IMG/VR virus record: IMGVR_UViG_3300025137_005870 | Location: 30,500 to 94,499 of that record | Length of the DNA: 64,000 nucleotides | Source of the DNA: a virus | Direction: 5' to 3' (one strand) | Part shown: piece after piece, positions 16,689 through 25,904 of the stretch | How positions within the stretch are numbered: position 1 is the first letter of the stretch | Layout: each line of letters starts with the position of its first letter | Translations under genes and position numbers: made by a program | Notes under the pieces: generated by a model | Told to the model about the DNA's origin: nothing | The model's input: the letters and a program-made list of their open reading frames with translations, nothing else | Databases searched by the model: none

Positions 16689-17331
16689 TTCTTAACACCT
16701 TTGGAATATAGTAAAAGCCTTCATTATAATAATCATTCTCTGGTGGATCTATTTCTACTTTTTCAAATGTAATAGAAAAGTCCGGATGATTCATAAAGCC
16801 ACAAGAACTTCCTTCAAATCTTGCTGAGTTAAAATGACTTATACGGGTGCTTGATTTACAGTGAGGTTTTATCATTTCGGGTAGCTTGTTCCACTCTGAC
16901 CAAAATCCGTATGGATCAAAAAACACACCATCAAACTTTTTATGGGTTGTGCGAACTGTACCTTCCATCAAAGTCGGCAAAACTTTAATCCAGTCGCCCT
17001 CAATAATGGTGACGCCCTGCTTATCCGCTGCCCACTCTCGTGCTTTTGTGGCTATCTGCGGGTGAAGTTCAATAATGGTATGAGTCTTTGTCCCAGCATC
17101 TTGTATAAAACCTGCACTAATACCCATCCCAAAGCCTATCTCAAGAATGTCGCCGCCTCGCTCGCAAACAAAGTCAGCACTCTTTTTCATTATTTCAGTT
17201 TCCCATTCGTGCATAATAACCAGTTCTTGTTTTATTTCAGACCTAGTTTTTGCAAGGCCTTCGAACTTATCACCAATATAAGTTATTTTATCGGGGTAAA
17301 AATTAATATCTGTCTTTAAAAAGTCTTTCAC
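16681..17331 (-). CDS. GAMT/RMT2-like SAM methyltransferase
   Basis: The 216-residue protein has a Rossmann methyltransferase core. VIMHEWETEIMKKSADFVC is followed by DILEIGFGMGISAG (motif I), HTIIELHP (motif II), and FDGVFFDPYGF (motif IV region). This order and the MHEWE-E-M-K start match guanidinoacetate and RMT2-type arginine N-methyltransferases. The substrate is unknown. It sits between two fibre-like genes and overlaps one of them by eight bases, so virion-protein modification is possible. Confidence 0.75.
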   Translation of the reverse strand: MKDFLKTDINFYPDKITYIGDKFEGLAKTRSEIKQELVIMHEWETEIMKKSADFVCERGGDILEIGFGMGISAGFIQDAGTKTHTIIELHPQIATKAREWAADKQGVTIIEGDWIKVLPTLMEGTVRTTHKKFDGVFFDPYGFWSEWNKLPEMIKPHCKSSTRISHFNSARFEGSSCGFMNHPDFSITFEKVEIDPPENDYYNEGFYYIPKVLRNE

Positions 17332-19073
17332 TTTTTGCCTCCTCTTTTTCCGGCTGCGACGTTAAATGGTAAACTTGATCTAGCCCGACCTCGAAGGGTT
17401 AGGGGGCCGTTAACTGACATTCTAAATGGCGACTGTTCTGTTCTGCGGTCTCTTTGATCGCCTTTGTCGGCAGAATCAATGGTATCATCGGTTTGGACGA
17501 TGGGTTGGCCGACACCATTAGAACCACCATCAAACAGTTGATTAAAACCCGGCGCCGGAGCCCGAACAGGGCCTAATCTATAGATTATTACAGATGTACC
17601 ATCTTGTATATCAGCCGAAGTTGAGGTAACATTAAATGTTAGATAGTCGCCTTTCTTACAAGGAATAATTCCCATTAATAAGTTAGTTATTGGATCATAT
17701 GCGTTCTTTGCATAGAATAGTGATGTAAGACCATTGGTATTTATCGCACCTTGACCTGAGCCTCCGCTTGGTCCTCCTTCATCATTTTGTTGGACGAAGT
17801 GGGTTATTGAACTGTTATTAGTCACAGTATCAACTCCTAAATTAGACATAACAAAATAGTCTCCGTCTTCACTAATTGTGAATCTTCCGTCCGACTTTGT
17901 ATAGGTAATTCCTCTATTTCCTCCTATTGTCGCGTCAACAACACCTGCTGCTCCATCTGCGACTGCTTTATTGCTAGCATCGTTTGGATCTGTAAAAGAA
18001 AAGGAACTATAATTATCCTCATCAAAAATATTGGCATCCCCGGTGCCCAATGCACTAGAATCGCTACGAATAACTACATTAAGAAATGAATTTGGCAAAG
18101 AACCAGAGTTTGAGATATCAAACATAGAATAAGAAGTTCCCTTCTCAAAAGTAAACCCTGTTGAGTCACTGCTTACCATCCCACGCGTCGGCTGGGCTGG
18201 TAGATTTGCCGGGATCGCCTTCATTATTTGTTGTGTATGGCTCAGTGGAGTAACAGCAGCCGTGGCTCCCGCTAACATTAAATCCATAAAACCGTGAGCA
18301 GATGTGGAGTTATCTAATGTTAATCGGTTTTCAATGGCGGCAGTTGTTCCTGCTGTGTCAAACAACAAACTTTGCAGATTAATAAACATTCTTTCTCTAG
18401 AGGGCGTAAACTTTCCGCCGTCTGCATTGAATGTAACACCACTAACAGTTGTAGAAACAGCGCCAGCACTTCCATAGTTATCATCATCAAAAGTTTTTAA
18501 GTTGTTAGAGCTTGCTATCTCATCATAAGCTGTAGTAATCACTGCTGAAGCAAAATCACCAGATACCCTTAATAACAAAAGAGTGGTACCAGCCTTACAT
18601 CTTGCAGTTAAGGTAGATTGAGATTCATAGGATGTTGTTATGATATCTCCAGCGGCTAAAGTTGTGATTAGATGACACACACATTGCTCAGGGTCTTGAC
18701 CAGAATACAGTCTCATTGCATCGGAAGTAAAGATTGCGCTCCCATTCTTAAAAATTTTATAAATTATTGTCCCATTGGAAGAAGTAATATCTGTTAGGGG
18801 TGCAAAATAAATAAAATAATTTCCTGCGTCTTGTACTGTAACAGTTCCCGCACCAGCATCATAATCTATATCGGGTGTGGCAACGCCCACGATTGTATCG
18901 GTAACATTATCTTCATCAAAAGGGTTAATTTCGTTTGCACTTGTTGTGGAGACTGCCAATATCGGGTAGTGAAGACTAATATAAGATCCAAAATCTGTAC
19001 CGGTATCAGTTTTAAGCCAATCTCTTACCTCTGCGTTAGGTAATCTACCAAATGCTTTTTGAATAACAGCCAT
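17328..19073 (-). CDS. Large fibre-like virion protein
   Basis: The 581-residue protein has three repeated jelly-roll-like modules marked by DAGNYFIYFAPLT, FTPSRERMFINL and ISEDGDYFVMSNL, recalling C1q/TNF-type host-recognition heads. It starts MAVIQKAFGRLPNAEVRDWL and ends with NGPLTLRGR and a Gly/Lys tail (KRGGKK). The C-terminal motif is shared with the protein at 15672. A late motif at 19087-19096 precedes it. The modules suggest receptor binding. Confidence 0.6.
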   Translation of the reverse strand: MAVIQKAFGRLPNAEVRDWLKTDTGTDFGSYISLHYPILAVSTTSANEINPFDEDNVTDTIVGVATPDIDYDAGAGTVTVQDAGNYFIYFAPLTDITSSNGTIIYKIFKNGSAIFTSDAMRLYSGQDPEQCVCHLITTLAAGDIITTSYESQSTLTARCKAGTTLLLLRVSGDFASAVITTAYDEIASSNNLKTFDDDNYGSAGAVSTTVSGVTFNADGGKFTPSRERMFINLQSLLFDTAGTTAAIENRLTLDNSTSAHGFMDLMLAGATAAVTPLSHTQQIMKAIPANLPAQPTRGMVSSDSTGFTFEKGTSYSMFDISNSGSLPNSFLNVVIRSDSSALGTGDANIFDEDNYSSFSFTDPNDASNKAVADGAAGVVDATIGGNRGITYTKSDGRFTISEDGDYFVMSNLGVDTVTNNSSITHFVQQNDEGGPSGGSGQGAINTNGLTSLFYAKNAYDPITNLLMGIIPCKKGDYLTFNVTSTSADIQDGTSVIIYRLGPVRAPAPGFNQLFDGGSNGVGQPIVQTDDTIDSADKGDQRDRRTEQSPFRMSVNGPLTLRGRARSSLPFNVAAGKRGGKK

Positions 19074-19086
19074 CGTTTCCTCTCAC

Positions 19087-19096
19087 AATAAATAGT
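19087..19096 (-). promoter_or_regulatory. Late-promoter-like motif
   Basis: ACTATTTATT on the minus strand, 14 bp before the ATG at 19073. Confidence 0.5.
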
Positions 19097-19097
19097 T

Positions 19098-21608
19098 TTA
19101 CTTAAGAAACTTTCGCCAGTTGTCAAACACTCGTTGTTCAACAGACTTCTTGGATTCGCTAATCATTTTCTTTTTAACTTTTCGATGGGCTCTGGATTCA
19201 AACTGAACCTCTCGCTCGTTTGGTATGTTGATGTTCTTTTCAGTATCTTTCATCGGCTGAAAGGCTATGCCCTGTTTGGACATCTTTTTAAGAACATCAA
19301 CCACAAGTGCGTTCATATCATCCTCATCATCCCAGAACTCAATAAGGCTTTTAAAGATCTCAACCTGTATATCAGGTGATTCCTCTGAAATAAAATAAGA
19401 GATTTTAAAATCTATTGAAAGGGGGCTGTCGTTATAAAAATACTTTTCAATAGGAACATAGTATCGTTTATCACCCGGAATATCTTCTTGTTTAAAGATA
19501 GGATCATGCATCGCCATTCTCAGCCTGATCCAGAAATCTCTGGTTCGGATAAGCCTGTTGACTTCCTCTAAATCCAGACCCTCAAAGTCGGTAAGCATTC
19601 TGTAGCTTGCTGAGATTAAGTATTCTTCGCCTCGCATAGCATCATAGACATCACCTTCTGTCTCGGTGTCCCACTCGTAAGTATCAAAGTTTTTACTCTC
19701 TATATCTTGACCGAGTTCTAAGATCGCGCCGCCTTCCATCAAGCCTTCTCTTTTAAGGATTGGTTCAATAATCGCTGTTTGGAATCCTTCACCCCTATCA
19801 TCAATAGAATCTAAAGCCTCCAGCATTTCGCCAAACATATACGCGCTATGAATGTATGGTGAATCAACATTGGAAAGACCGTCTATGGTAACAGCAAGAA
19901 ATAAATTTAAACCATCATTGCCACCACCTTCACCAGCACCTCTAAAATTATTGCGATAAGCATCAGGGTTGATCCATTCAACTCCCATATCTTTCATTTC
20001 GTTAGCGATCGCCTCAGCAATTGGGCCTGACTCATTATATTTTGGGTATCTCGCCAACTCATTCGCCGGGAAGTGAAACTTCATACTTACTGATGGTGCT
20101 ACATAAAGACTTTCACCATCTTCTTCAACATCAGTATCTCCAATAACAAAATAGTTCATTGGATTGTCTCGTAGTAAAGTATTGACTTCTTCTTGGAAAG
20201 TAGCTAGTGCTGGGTTAACAAGATTGCTTACAACATCATTTTCTGTTTGTTCATTCTTCCTAATATCGCCAACATAGTAGTTTCGGTCATACGGTTTATT
20301 AAGCAGAGACATCAAAAGGCCAGTAATATTATTGTCCTCGTAGGATCCTCCAAACTTTACAAACTTTTCAAGATCAACAGGTTTGCTCCCCGCCTTACTT
20401 GTTGGGATGTTTGCGATTTGTTCTTTTTGTGTTTCTTGTGACCATTTCTTAATGGTAGCATAAAAGTCTGGAAACCTCAAACCTTTGACAGCACTTTCTG
20501 GCACGGCCAACTGTGTGCCACCGGCTCCCGAGCCACGGCCGGCCTCCCTTGCTTCGTCATAGTCCTCGTAGTAGCGCAGTTGTCGCAGACGGGTGCGCGC
20601 AAGAGGCTCTATCTCACCAGATGCAAAATAACGCTTATCATCTGAAAATAACTCATCATCCTGAAACCCCGGTAGATCTTCCACTTCATCAAGGTTATTG
20701 GTTCCAAATGCGTCCAACAAATCTTCCTTAGAAACTACATAAGCAACTGCTCCGTGACCTCTGGCCTCTGCGACAGCACACTTGAAAAAGGCCGAACCGG
20801 AGTCAGATTCCCGAGACCCGGGTGAGTGACAAGAGTTAATGTCGTCAAAGTCAGACATACGAAAGATATCAATAGGATCGCGAGTAATCACAACAGCATA
20901 TTTATCATCGTCAATGCTATTAAGATTTTGTTTAATGTAGCCAGCGTTGGTCTTCCAATACTCAGCCATAGCCTCTAATCTGCTGATGTTTCTCTTTAAA
21001 GTGCTAACCAAATCCCAGTTATTACCGAAAAAAGCATGAATCTGGCTTTCAAGCCGATAATAGTTTGCTGCTTCTTTCTCATCCAACCCTCGATTAATAT
21101 CCTTGCCTGTTATGTCTCTCGGTGAAACTGCTCTATCGCCCTGACGCCTATCAAGTTCTGGTTGGCTAAGGATTTTTCGCTCAAGGTCTTGAAGTTTTTT
21201 AGTGTCGTCTATAAGCTTGGCGAGGAATTTACCAACCTTCATTTGTATCTTTTTCTTCTTTGGGGGTTTGCGTTCATTGCGACCCAAGAAATCTATGGAT
21301 TTGCCGTCACGAAATTCAATCTCACCAGACAGGATGCCCAGATCCCAATCTACTTTATAGTTGGCATCTTCAAAGAACTTAACAAACTTACCGAGATCAG
21401 ATTCATAATCTTTCGTAATGAAAGGTATCAAGACGCGATTTTTTCCCTTGAAGATGTGATTAAAGGCCTTATCTTCCGGCCCTAACTCTCCAATGGCATC
21501 GGTGATGTTATCAAATTCTTCTTCAGTAACCTCACGGAGAAGCTTATCGTCAGTTGTTACAAACTTGCCCTCAGCAAGAAACTTACGCCAGTTGTTATGA
21601 AAACTCAT
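19098..21608 (-). CDS. Large capsid-targeted-like protein, paralogue of 48267-51032
   Basis: The 836-residue protein begins MSFHNNWRKFLAEGKF; NWRKFLAE is like T4 internal-protein targeting peptides, with LAE as possible protease site. It ends with a second copy, FDNWRKFLK. A central block, VVITRDPIDIFRMSDFDD, then NSCHSPG, a second Cys, and EARGHGAVAYVV, is also found in the 921-residue protein at 48267. The conserved Arg, Ser and Cys suggest an enzyme of unknown type. It may be packaged and injected with the DNA. Confidence 0.6.
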   Translation of the reverse strand: MSFHNNWRKFLAEGKFVTTDDKLLREVTEEEFDNITDAIGELGPEDKAFNHIFKGKNRVLIPFITKDYESDLGKFVKFFEDANYKVDWDLGILSGEIEFRDGKSIDFLGRNERKPPKKKKIQMKVGKFLAKLIDDTKKLQDLERKILSQPELDRRQGDRAVSPRDITGKDINRGLDEKEAANYYRLESQIHAFFGNNWDLVSTLKRNISRLEAMAEYWKTNAGYIKQNLNSIDDDKYAVVITRDPIDIFRMSDFDDINSCHSPGSRESDSGSAFFKCAVAEARGHGAVAYVVSKEDLLDAFGTNNLDEVEDLPGFQDDELFSDDKRYFASGEIEPLARTRLRQLRYYEDYDEAREAGRGSGAGGTQLAVPESAVKGLRFPDFYATIKKWSQETQKEQIANIPTSKAGSKPVDLEKFVKFGGSYEDNNITGLLMSLLNKPYDRNYYVGDIRKNEQTENDVVSNLVNPALATFQEEVNTLLRDNPMNYFVIGDTDVEEDGESLYVAPSVSMKFHFPANELARYPKYNESGPIAEAIANEMKDMGVEWINPDAYRNNFRGAGEGGGNDGLNLFLAVTIDGLSNVDSPYIHSAYMFGEMLEALDSIDDRGEGFQTAIIEPILKREGLMEGGAILELGQDIESKNFDTYEWDTETEGDVYDAMRGEEYLISASYRMLTDFEGLDLEEVNRLIRTRDFWIRLRMAMHDPIFKQEDIPGDKRYYVPIEKYFYNDSPLSIDFKISYFISEESPDIQVEIFKSLIEFWDDEDDMNALVVDVLKKMSKQGIAFQPMKDTEKNINIPNEREVQFESRAHRKVKKKMISESKKSVEQRVFDNWRKFLK

Positions 21609-21937
21609 TTGTATTTCTCCGCGAGCCCTTCAGATAATAATAACTCGTTTATATTTTCTTGTCCAATCAATATTGTCCCAAGGCACCGTCCATACTTGCC
21701 AACGCCGTGAGACTGAAGCACAAACACACCATCAGCAGCCTCTAGGAGGTCTGTGAGGCGAGCTTTGGTTGCGAAGCCTTGTGCTTTCTCATCCAAATCC
21801 CTTGTGCGTGTCTCAGGGGCATCTATGCCCAAAAGACGAATACGCTTGTGAACCCAAGTATCAAAGCCCAAATCAATCATAGCATCAACCGTATCACCAT
21901 CGACAACACGGTCGAGCGTTGCATTATACTCATACAT
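21605..21937 (-). CDS. Staphylococcal-nuclease-like thermonuclease
   Basis: The 110-residue protein matches the SNase OB-fold: RVVDGDTVDAMIDLGF, then RIRLLGIDAPET (Asp and Arg of the active site), and a GKYGRCLGTI segment with the second Arg. It is shorter than secreted SNase and has no signal peptide, so it would act inside the cell or virion. A TATTTAT motif lies only three bases before the ATG, too close for a normal leader. It overlaps the start of the large protein downstream. Confidence 0.85.
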   Translation of the reverse strand: MYEYNATLDRVVDGDTVDAMIDLGFDTWVHKRIRLLGIDAPETRTRDLDEKAQGFATKARLTDLLEAADGVFVLQSHGVGKYGRCLGTILIGQENINELLLSEGLAEKYK

Positions 21938-21959
21938 ACTATAAATAGTTTAAGAACTG

Positions 21960-22577
21960 CTAAATCTTTAAACTGATCTTAACATATGTTGCGTGATTTA
22001 GAATTAAAACGTCTTTAAAGTTCTGCTGAAGCAAATAAGACAAACCAAGCTTCAATGAATTTGTAGTTTTATGAGACATTCCCAAAGAATTTCTGTTCCT
22101 TGGAACGTCATCGTGGGTAAAAAACACCTCATCATTGATAAAAAAGAAGAATTTTTTAACCTTTAATCCAAATTCTAGCTTATTTCGGTATCTCATACTC
22201 GTATCGTAGATCTCATAGGTTCTCAACTCAACCCTAAACCGATTTGAGAGGGTTAGATTACCAAAAGAATCTTTGTAACCAACATTAAAATGGGGTCTGT
22301 GCTCCACAAACCACCCATCTCTTGTCTCAAAAACCTCACGAAAGTTGAGAGAAAAAGAAATATTGTCTAAACTGTTGTTATAAACGCCAAAATCCGAATG
22401 GCTATAATAGATTCCGTCTGAATCCCGCAGTCTAATCTCTTGTTCTGCTGCAAAGCTTAAGTGTTTGCCATGCAAAGGTGCGGCTACTTTGTTAGTATTC
22501 CAAGCCTCTGCCGTGTTTTCCACGGCAAAAGCATTGGTTGAGAACAAAATACCGAGGAGACAGAGTAGTTGTCTCAT
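21960..22577 (-). CDS. DUF2490-like outer-membrane beta-barrel protein
   Basis: The 205-residue protein has a signal peptide (RQLLCLLGILFSTNAFA) and alternating amphipathic beta-strands (FAAEQEIRLRDSDG, SHSDFGVYNN, RNKLEFGLKV). This resembles DUF2490 outer-membrane proteins. Its start overlaps the stop of the phosphate permease gene (ATGA type), so the two are co-expressed. A porin feeding the permease is one possibility, but no such role is shown. Confidence 0.6.
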   Translation of the reverse strand: MRQLLCLLGILFSTNAFAVENTAEAWNTNKVAAPLHGKHLSFAAEQEIRLRDSDGIYYSHSDFGVYNNSLDNISFSLNFREVFETRDGWFVEHRPHFNVGYKDSFGNLTLSNRFRVELRTYEIYDTSMRYRNKLEFGLKVKKFFFFINDEVFFTHDDVPRNRNSLGMSHKTTNSLKLGLSYLLQQNFKDVLILNHATYVKISLKI

Positions 22578-23521
22578 CCCGCTGCTACTACAGCAAAGAC
22601 TAACACCATACTAAGTCCTAATCCAACCATCATTCTCATAAAATCGCTGATAAGCATCGGGAAAACTTCCTTGATGCCATCTTTACTGGCGAATGAACGA
22701 TAAACTGCAAGCTCACGACCACATAATAGACCAACAAATACCCAAGTTGTGGACATTGGAAGGTTATTATATTCCTTAAAGAACCATAAAATGATTGCAT
22801 AAACAAAATCAATGATGGTTGCAGACCTTGAAAAGCGTGTTCCACTCTTGGAAGACACGATTTCTTGTATTTTTCCACCCTTTCGATAGAACAAATGAGC
22901 AAGTCCAGCCACTAGAATAAGCATAAACCCTGCAAACATCTCAAATGTAAGTCCATTTCCCCGTGGAAGATAGACAGCAACGTTAGCAATGTCGTGACTA
23001 AGCCACTGATGCCACAGAAAACCGGTTGCAAGCCACTGGCTAACCCGCCAAAACTTCTTATCTTTCTCTGCAACAGGCTTTTTCTCGTCTAAAATGTAGC
23101 TTAAACCTGTCCAAAGAGCATAAGCAACAATAGCAGCAAGGCCATAACCCACCGCAGACTTAACAATAATCTTTTCTAGAACAAATGTGCTTGAAAAAAC
23201 ACTAAGTGTCAGCAATGTTGTGCTGACAGGAACACCAAATCTGGTTAATCCTAACAATAGAATGGGTGCCAAGCCGTGATACCACTGAAAAGTCTCTGGT
23301 AGGGGTATGGAATCCAGCCTACCGTAAGCAATGTCACCTGATCCCCACGCCCATCCAAGTGTGAGAACCATAATAGAGGCCATATAAAGCCAAGGTTTCC
23401 ACCACGGCGTGTCTTTATTCGACGCAATAAACGTCCCGAGGGTTTGAGCACTATCATTTGCGATTACAGAATACGCTGCTAACACAAAACCCACTAACCC
23501 AATGGCTAATGAAATCGTCAT
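22574..23521 (-). CDS. PiT-family inorganic phosphate permease-like protein
   Basis: The 315-residue protein has about nine hydrophobic segments. Two PiT signatures are visible: ANDSAQTLGTF (near residue 21) with GVPVSTTLLT, and later SHDIANVAVYLPRG with LPMSTTWVFVG. The paired ND and P-x-S-T-T motifs are the inverted repeats of the PiT/PNaS fold. It probably takes up phosphate in the inner membrane, which would support phage DNA synthesis in low-phosphate water. Its ATG overlaps the outer-membrane gene downstream. Confidence 0.8.
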   Translation of the reverse strand: MTISLAIGLVGFVLAAYSVIANDSAQTLGTFIASNKDTPWWKPWLYMASIMVLTLGWAWGSGDIAYGRLDSIPLPETFQWYHGLAPILLLGLTRFGVPVSTTLLTLSVFSSTFVLEKIIVKSAVGYGLAAIVAYALWTGLSYILDEKKPVAEKDKKFWRVSQWLATGFLWHQWLSHDIANVAVYLPRGNGLTFEMFAGFMLILVAGLAHLFYRKGGKIQEIVSSKSGTRFSRSATIIDFVYAIILWFFKEYNNLPMSTTWVFVGLLCGRELAVYRSFASKDGIKEVFPMLISDFMRMMVGLGLSMVLVFAVVAAG

Positions 23522-23646
23522 CTTCTTTCTCCTTGTAAATTAGAGGCTGATTTCCTGTGATCGTCTCCGTTAGATCGTTCTAAATGCCTCTATACTTTAA
23601 ATACTTTCTTATGACACCAATAAATGTGACAGGTTTGTGACAGATT

Positions 23647-23952
23647 CTAAAGTTTGCTCTCCAATCTCATCTTAAGCATATTATTTTCACGCTTAACATA
23701 AGATAGTTCAACCTTCATAGCAGAGACCTCAGTCCTCAGAATGGTTACAGCCTTCATACAAACATCTTTTTCGGTCTCTAACTTGTCAACTCGGCTGATT
23801 AAATCATCACGATAAGCCAAACGCTCCATTTTTGCTTCTTTTCGTTGCTCTGCCCGAGATTTTAACACAGATTCATAGAACTTCCACCCTCCGGCGGACA
23901 ATAATCCAGTTATAAGGCAGGTAATAATGGCTGTGATCGTCGCACTATCCAT
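23647..23952 (-). CDS. Membrane-anchored coiled-coil protein
   Basis: The 101-residue protein has an N-terminal transmembrane helix (SATITAIITCLITGLLSAGG) and a long charged coiled coil. It overlaps the membrane protein upstream by eight bases. The shape fits phage spanin or lysis-regulation proteins, but the function is unknown. Confidence 0.6.
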   Translation of the reverse strand: MDSATITAIITCLITGLLSAGGWKFYESVLKSRAEQRKEAKMERLAYRDDLISRVDKLETEKDVCMKAVTILRTEVSAMKVELSYVKRENNMLKMRLESKL

Positions 23953-24367
23953 TAATTTTCCGATGAACGGCCTCTTTTTTCATTTTTGTGTAAATCCAAG
24001 TCCATAAAACAAAATAAATAAACGTAATCGTTAGATTTTTCACAATAACTAGTTCAAATTCAAGGTCTGGGGTCAGATAAAGGTCAGTTAAAAACCTAAC
24101 AGTTGAGAAAATGTGCAGCATAAGGTAGGTAAGCACAAACCTCGCACATACTTCCACCCGATTAAGGGAAGAAAGAATGCCGAGGCTAATAAAAAGATAA
24201 ACCCAATACAAATAATAGGTATCTGGCTGACCAACACTTTCCCAGAAAGCAAGATCAGTCCAGAGGACTTGATTATTAAAGAGATCTGAGATAGACCAGA
24301 ACAACAGCAGCGGTTGGTGATCGTGGTAGATCAAGATCTCTTTGTATTTGTGTATTAAGTGTTTCAC
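23945..24367 (-). CDS. Integral membrane protein (about four helices)
   Basis: The 140-residue protein starts at GTG 24367 and contains at least three or four hydrophobic helices (for example YLYWVYLFISLGILSS and LTITFIYFVLWTWIY). I do not recognise the family. It overlaps the coiled-coil membrane protein, and a late-like motif (ACTATTTAAT, 24373-24382) lies directly upstream. Confidence 0.6.
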   Translation of the reverse strand: MKHLIHKYKEILIYHDHQPLLLFWSISDLFNNQVLWTDLAFWESVGQPDTYYLYWVYLFISLGILSSLNRVEVCARFVLTYLMLHIFSTVRFLTDLYLTPDLEFELVIVKNLTITFIYFVLWTWIYTKMKKEAVHRKING

Positions 24368-24392
24368 CTCGCATTAAATAGTATGCAAAAGG

Positions 24393-24644
24393 TTAAACAT
24401 TTATTAGTATTAGGTCTTCCTCAAAATGTTCAGAACGCATAAGGTTTCCATCACGAAGGATAAACACTACTTCATACCGGTATTCTTCCACAGCCCCGGC
24501 CTGAGATTCAATAGAGTCAATGCTTACAATAAACCCCATATAGGAAGGATACATAGGAGCACCCTGCACACCAATGAAAGGTCTACGCTGAACCATTGAT
24601 CCGATCTTGGCCTTAGATAAAGAGAACGGCCAAGGATCATCCAT
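24393..24644 (-). CDS. VGDLV-like small protein
   Basis: The 83-residue protein starts MDDPWPFSLSKAKIGSMVQR; the ATG at 24644 follows GGGGG. The SH3-like pattern (IGSMV...GFIVSI...YEVVFILRDG) is that of the VGDLV family. It shares bases with the stop of the upstream membrane protein. Confidence 0.55.
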   Translation of the reverse strand: MDDPWPFSLSKAKIGSMVQRRPFIGVQGAPMYPSYMGFIVSIDSIESQAGAVEEYRYEVVFILRDGNLMRSEHFEEDLILINV

Positions 24645-24916
24645 CAATCCCCCTTCAAACGAAGCAAACGATCTTCCGCATATTTTTCTTTCATTGCGTT
24701 CAATCCTGAATCAATCTTGTCGAGAGCTTTCTCCAGCATTCGGGTATGCCCCGCAAGTGCATTCACAATATTCTCCTGATGGTAAGCCAAAACTTCTTTT
24801 GCAGCCTTTTCGTCTTCCTTTGCTTCTTTCCTTTGTTGATGATTCATCCAAAGAAGAGATGCCGTCCACAGACCCAGTGGTCCGTACTGTGCCAGACCGT
24901 CGATTATTGATTCCAT
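24644..24916 (-). CDS. Membrane-anchored helical protein
   Basis: The 90-residue protein has one hydrophobic segment (YGPLGLWTASLLWM) followed by charged helices. It resembles the other short membrane/coiled-coil proteins at 7449 and 23647. GGAGGG precedes the ATG, and an ACTACTTATA motif is 20 bp upstream. Confidence 0.6.
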   Translation of the reverse strand: MESIIDGLAQYGPLGLWTASLLWMNHQQRKEAKEDEKAAKEVLAYHQENIVNALAGHTRMLEKALDKIDSGLNAMKEKYAEDRLLRLKGD

Positions 24917-24935
24917 CCATGATACCCTCCAATGC

Positions 24936-24945
24936 TATAAGTAGT
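24936..24945 (-). promoter_or_regulatory. Late-promoter-like motif
   Basis: ACTACTTATA on the minus strand, 20 bp before the ATG at 24916. Confidence 0.45.
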
Positions 24946-25020
24946 AAACCACGGAGACTAAAAGTACATTTTTGTTTTTGTATATTTCATCTCTAGTTAC
25001 TGTATGAGGGGGTGTACGAG

Positions 25021-25260
25021 ATGAAGAATCCAAATTACTTTATGTATTGTACAACAAAGGGTCCAGTACCTAAGAAACTAAGATCTAATGAATGTGGTAT
25101 AGGAAGGACTAGTTTATCTCCCGGCATACACGACGCAGCTTGGGGAACAATGTATGTCGTTCCTTATGAGTATGTATGGAAAGGGAAGCATAGACACTTT
25201 GGTGAGATGGACGACCCGGAGTTGTTAAGTGAGATTATCCTAAGCTACTTCGGTCACTAA
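25021..25260 (+). CDS. Lone plus-strand small protein
   Basis: The 79-residue protein starts MKNPNYFMYCTTKGPVPKK. GAGGGGGT ends seven bases before the ATG. The sequence has balanced composition and no minus-strand gene competes until the last 21 bases, where it converges on the nuclease-like gene. It is the only plus-strand gene I accept in the window. Family unknown. Confidence 0.55.
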   Translation: MKNPNYFMYCTTKGPVPKKLRSNECGIGRTSLSPGIHDAAWGTMYVVPYEYVWKGKHRHFGEMDDPELLSEIILSYFGH

Positions 25261-25851
25261 AAGTCGGGATTTTTTTTCCGTATTTTTTTCAACAACCAAC
25301 CTTCGTAAGTCCGAAGCTAAATCGCCATCATCCAACCTAATACAGTTTCTCTCTATATAAGACCAAGAGATCTTAGGATCGTTCAATCCCATACCACGCT
25401 TACGAAAGGTATGGTCTAGCTTGTTAAGTTGAGTATCATCCATATGCTCTGAAAGGATGTTATAAGCTTTTTGCCAAGATTCCAACCCACCATAAGTCTT
25501 TGTGCCTTCATTAATCTTTCTACGTTGCTGATTAAACCATTCCCTTAGCGTATCCTTATCTCCAAGGTAATGTTCTATTAGAGAAGTCTTACCCTTATCA
25601 TCCTTTCTATAAAGAGAGAATACCCACCATACCTTTTCCCATTCATCAATCTTATCTAAAGTAACGTTACGCGCGGTGCTTACCTGCCGTCGTTTCTCTT
25701 CACTGGTTTTAAACTCAATGAAGTGCTCCTCTTCCCCATCTTCTAATATAGCATCGGGTATATACTTGTTAGATCTTCCCTGTAGTGGCGTAAGGTTAAA
25801 TAGCTCAACCTGCATATTCTCTCTTTCATCATCTTGAGTAGTGCGTACCAT
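25240..25851 (-). CDS. Putative PD-(D/E)XK nuclease
   Basis: The 203-residue protein carries YIPDAILEDGEEEHFIEFKT near residue 30-50: an Asp followed by E-x-K fits the PD-(D/E)XK core. STARNVTLDKIDEWEKVWWV follows, as in some type II restriction-like enzymes. The target is unknown and no methylase is adjacent. The ATG has AAGGGGGAGC upstream and a consensus promoter. Confidence 0.55.
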   Translation of the reverse strand: MVRTTQDDERENMQVELFNLTPLQGRSNKYIPDAILEDGEEEHFIEFKTSEEKRRQVSTARNVTLDKIDEWEKVWWVFSLYRKDDKGKTSLIEHYLGDKDTLREWFNQQRRKINEGTKTYGGLESWQKAYNILSEHMDDTQLNKLDHTFRKRGMGLNDPKISWSYIERNCIRLDDGDLASDLRRLVVEKNTEKKSRLLVTEVA

Positions 25852-25869
25852 AGCTCCCCCTTATACTAT

Positions 25870-25898
25870 AATATAACACGACAGGCCGTAAAAGTCAA
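25870..25898 (-). promoter_or_regulatory. sigma70-type promoter
   Basis: Minus-strand TTGACT (25893-25898), 17 bp, TATATT (25870-25875). It drives the nuclease-like gene starting at 25851. Confidence 0.75.
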
Positions 25899-25904
25899 GT
25901 TCAT

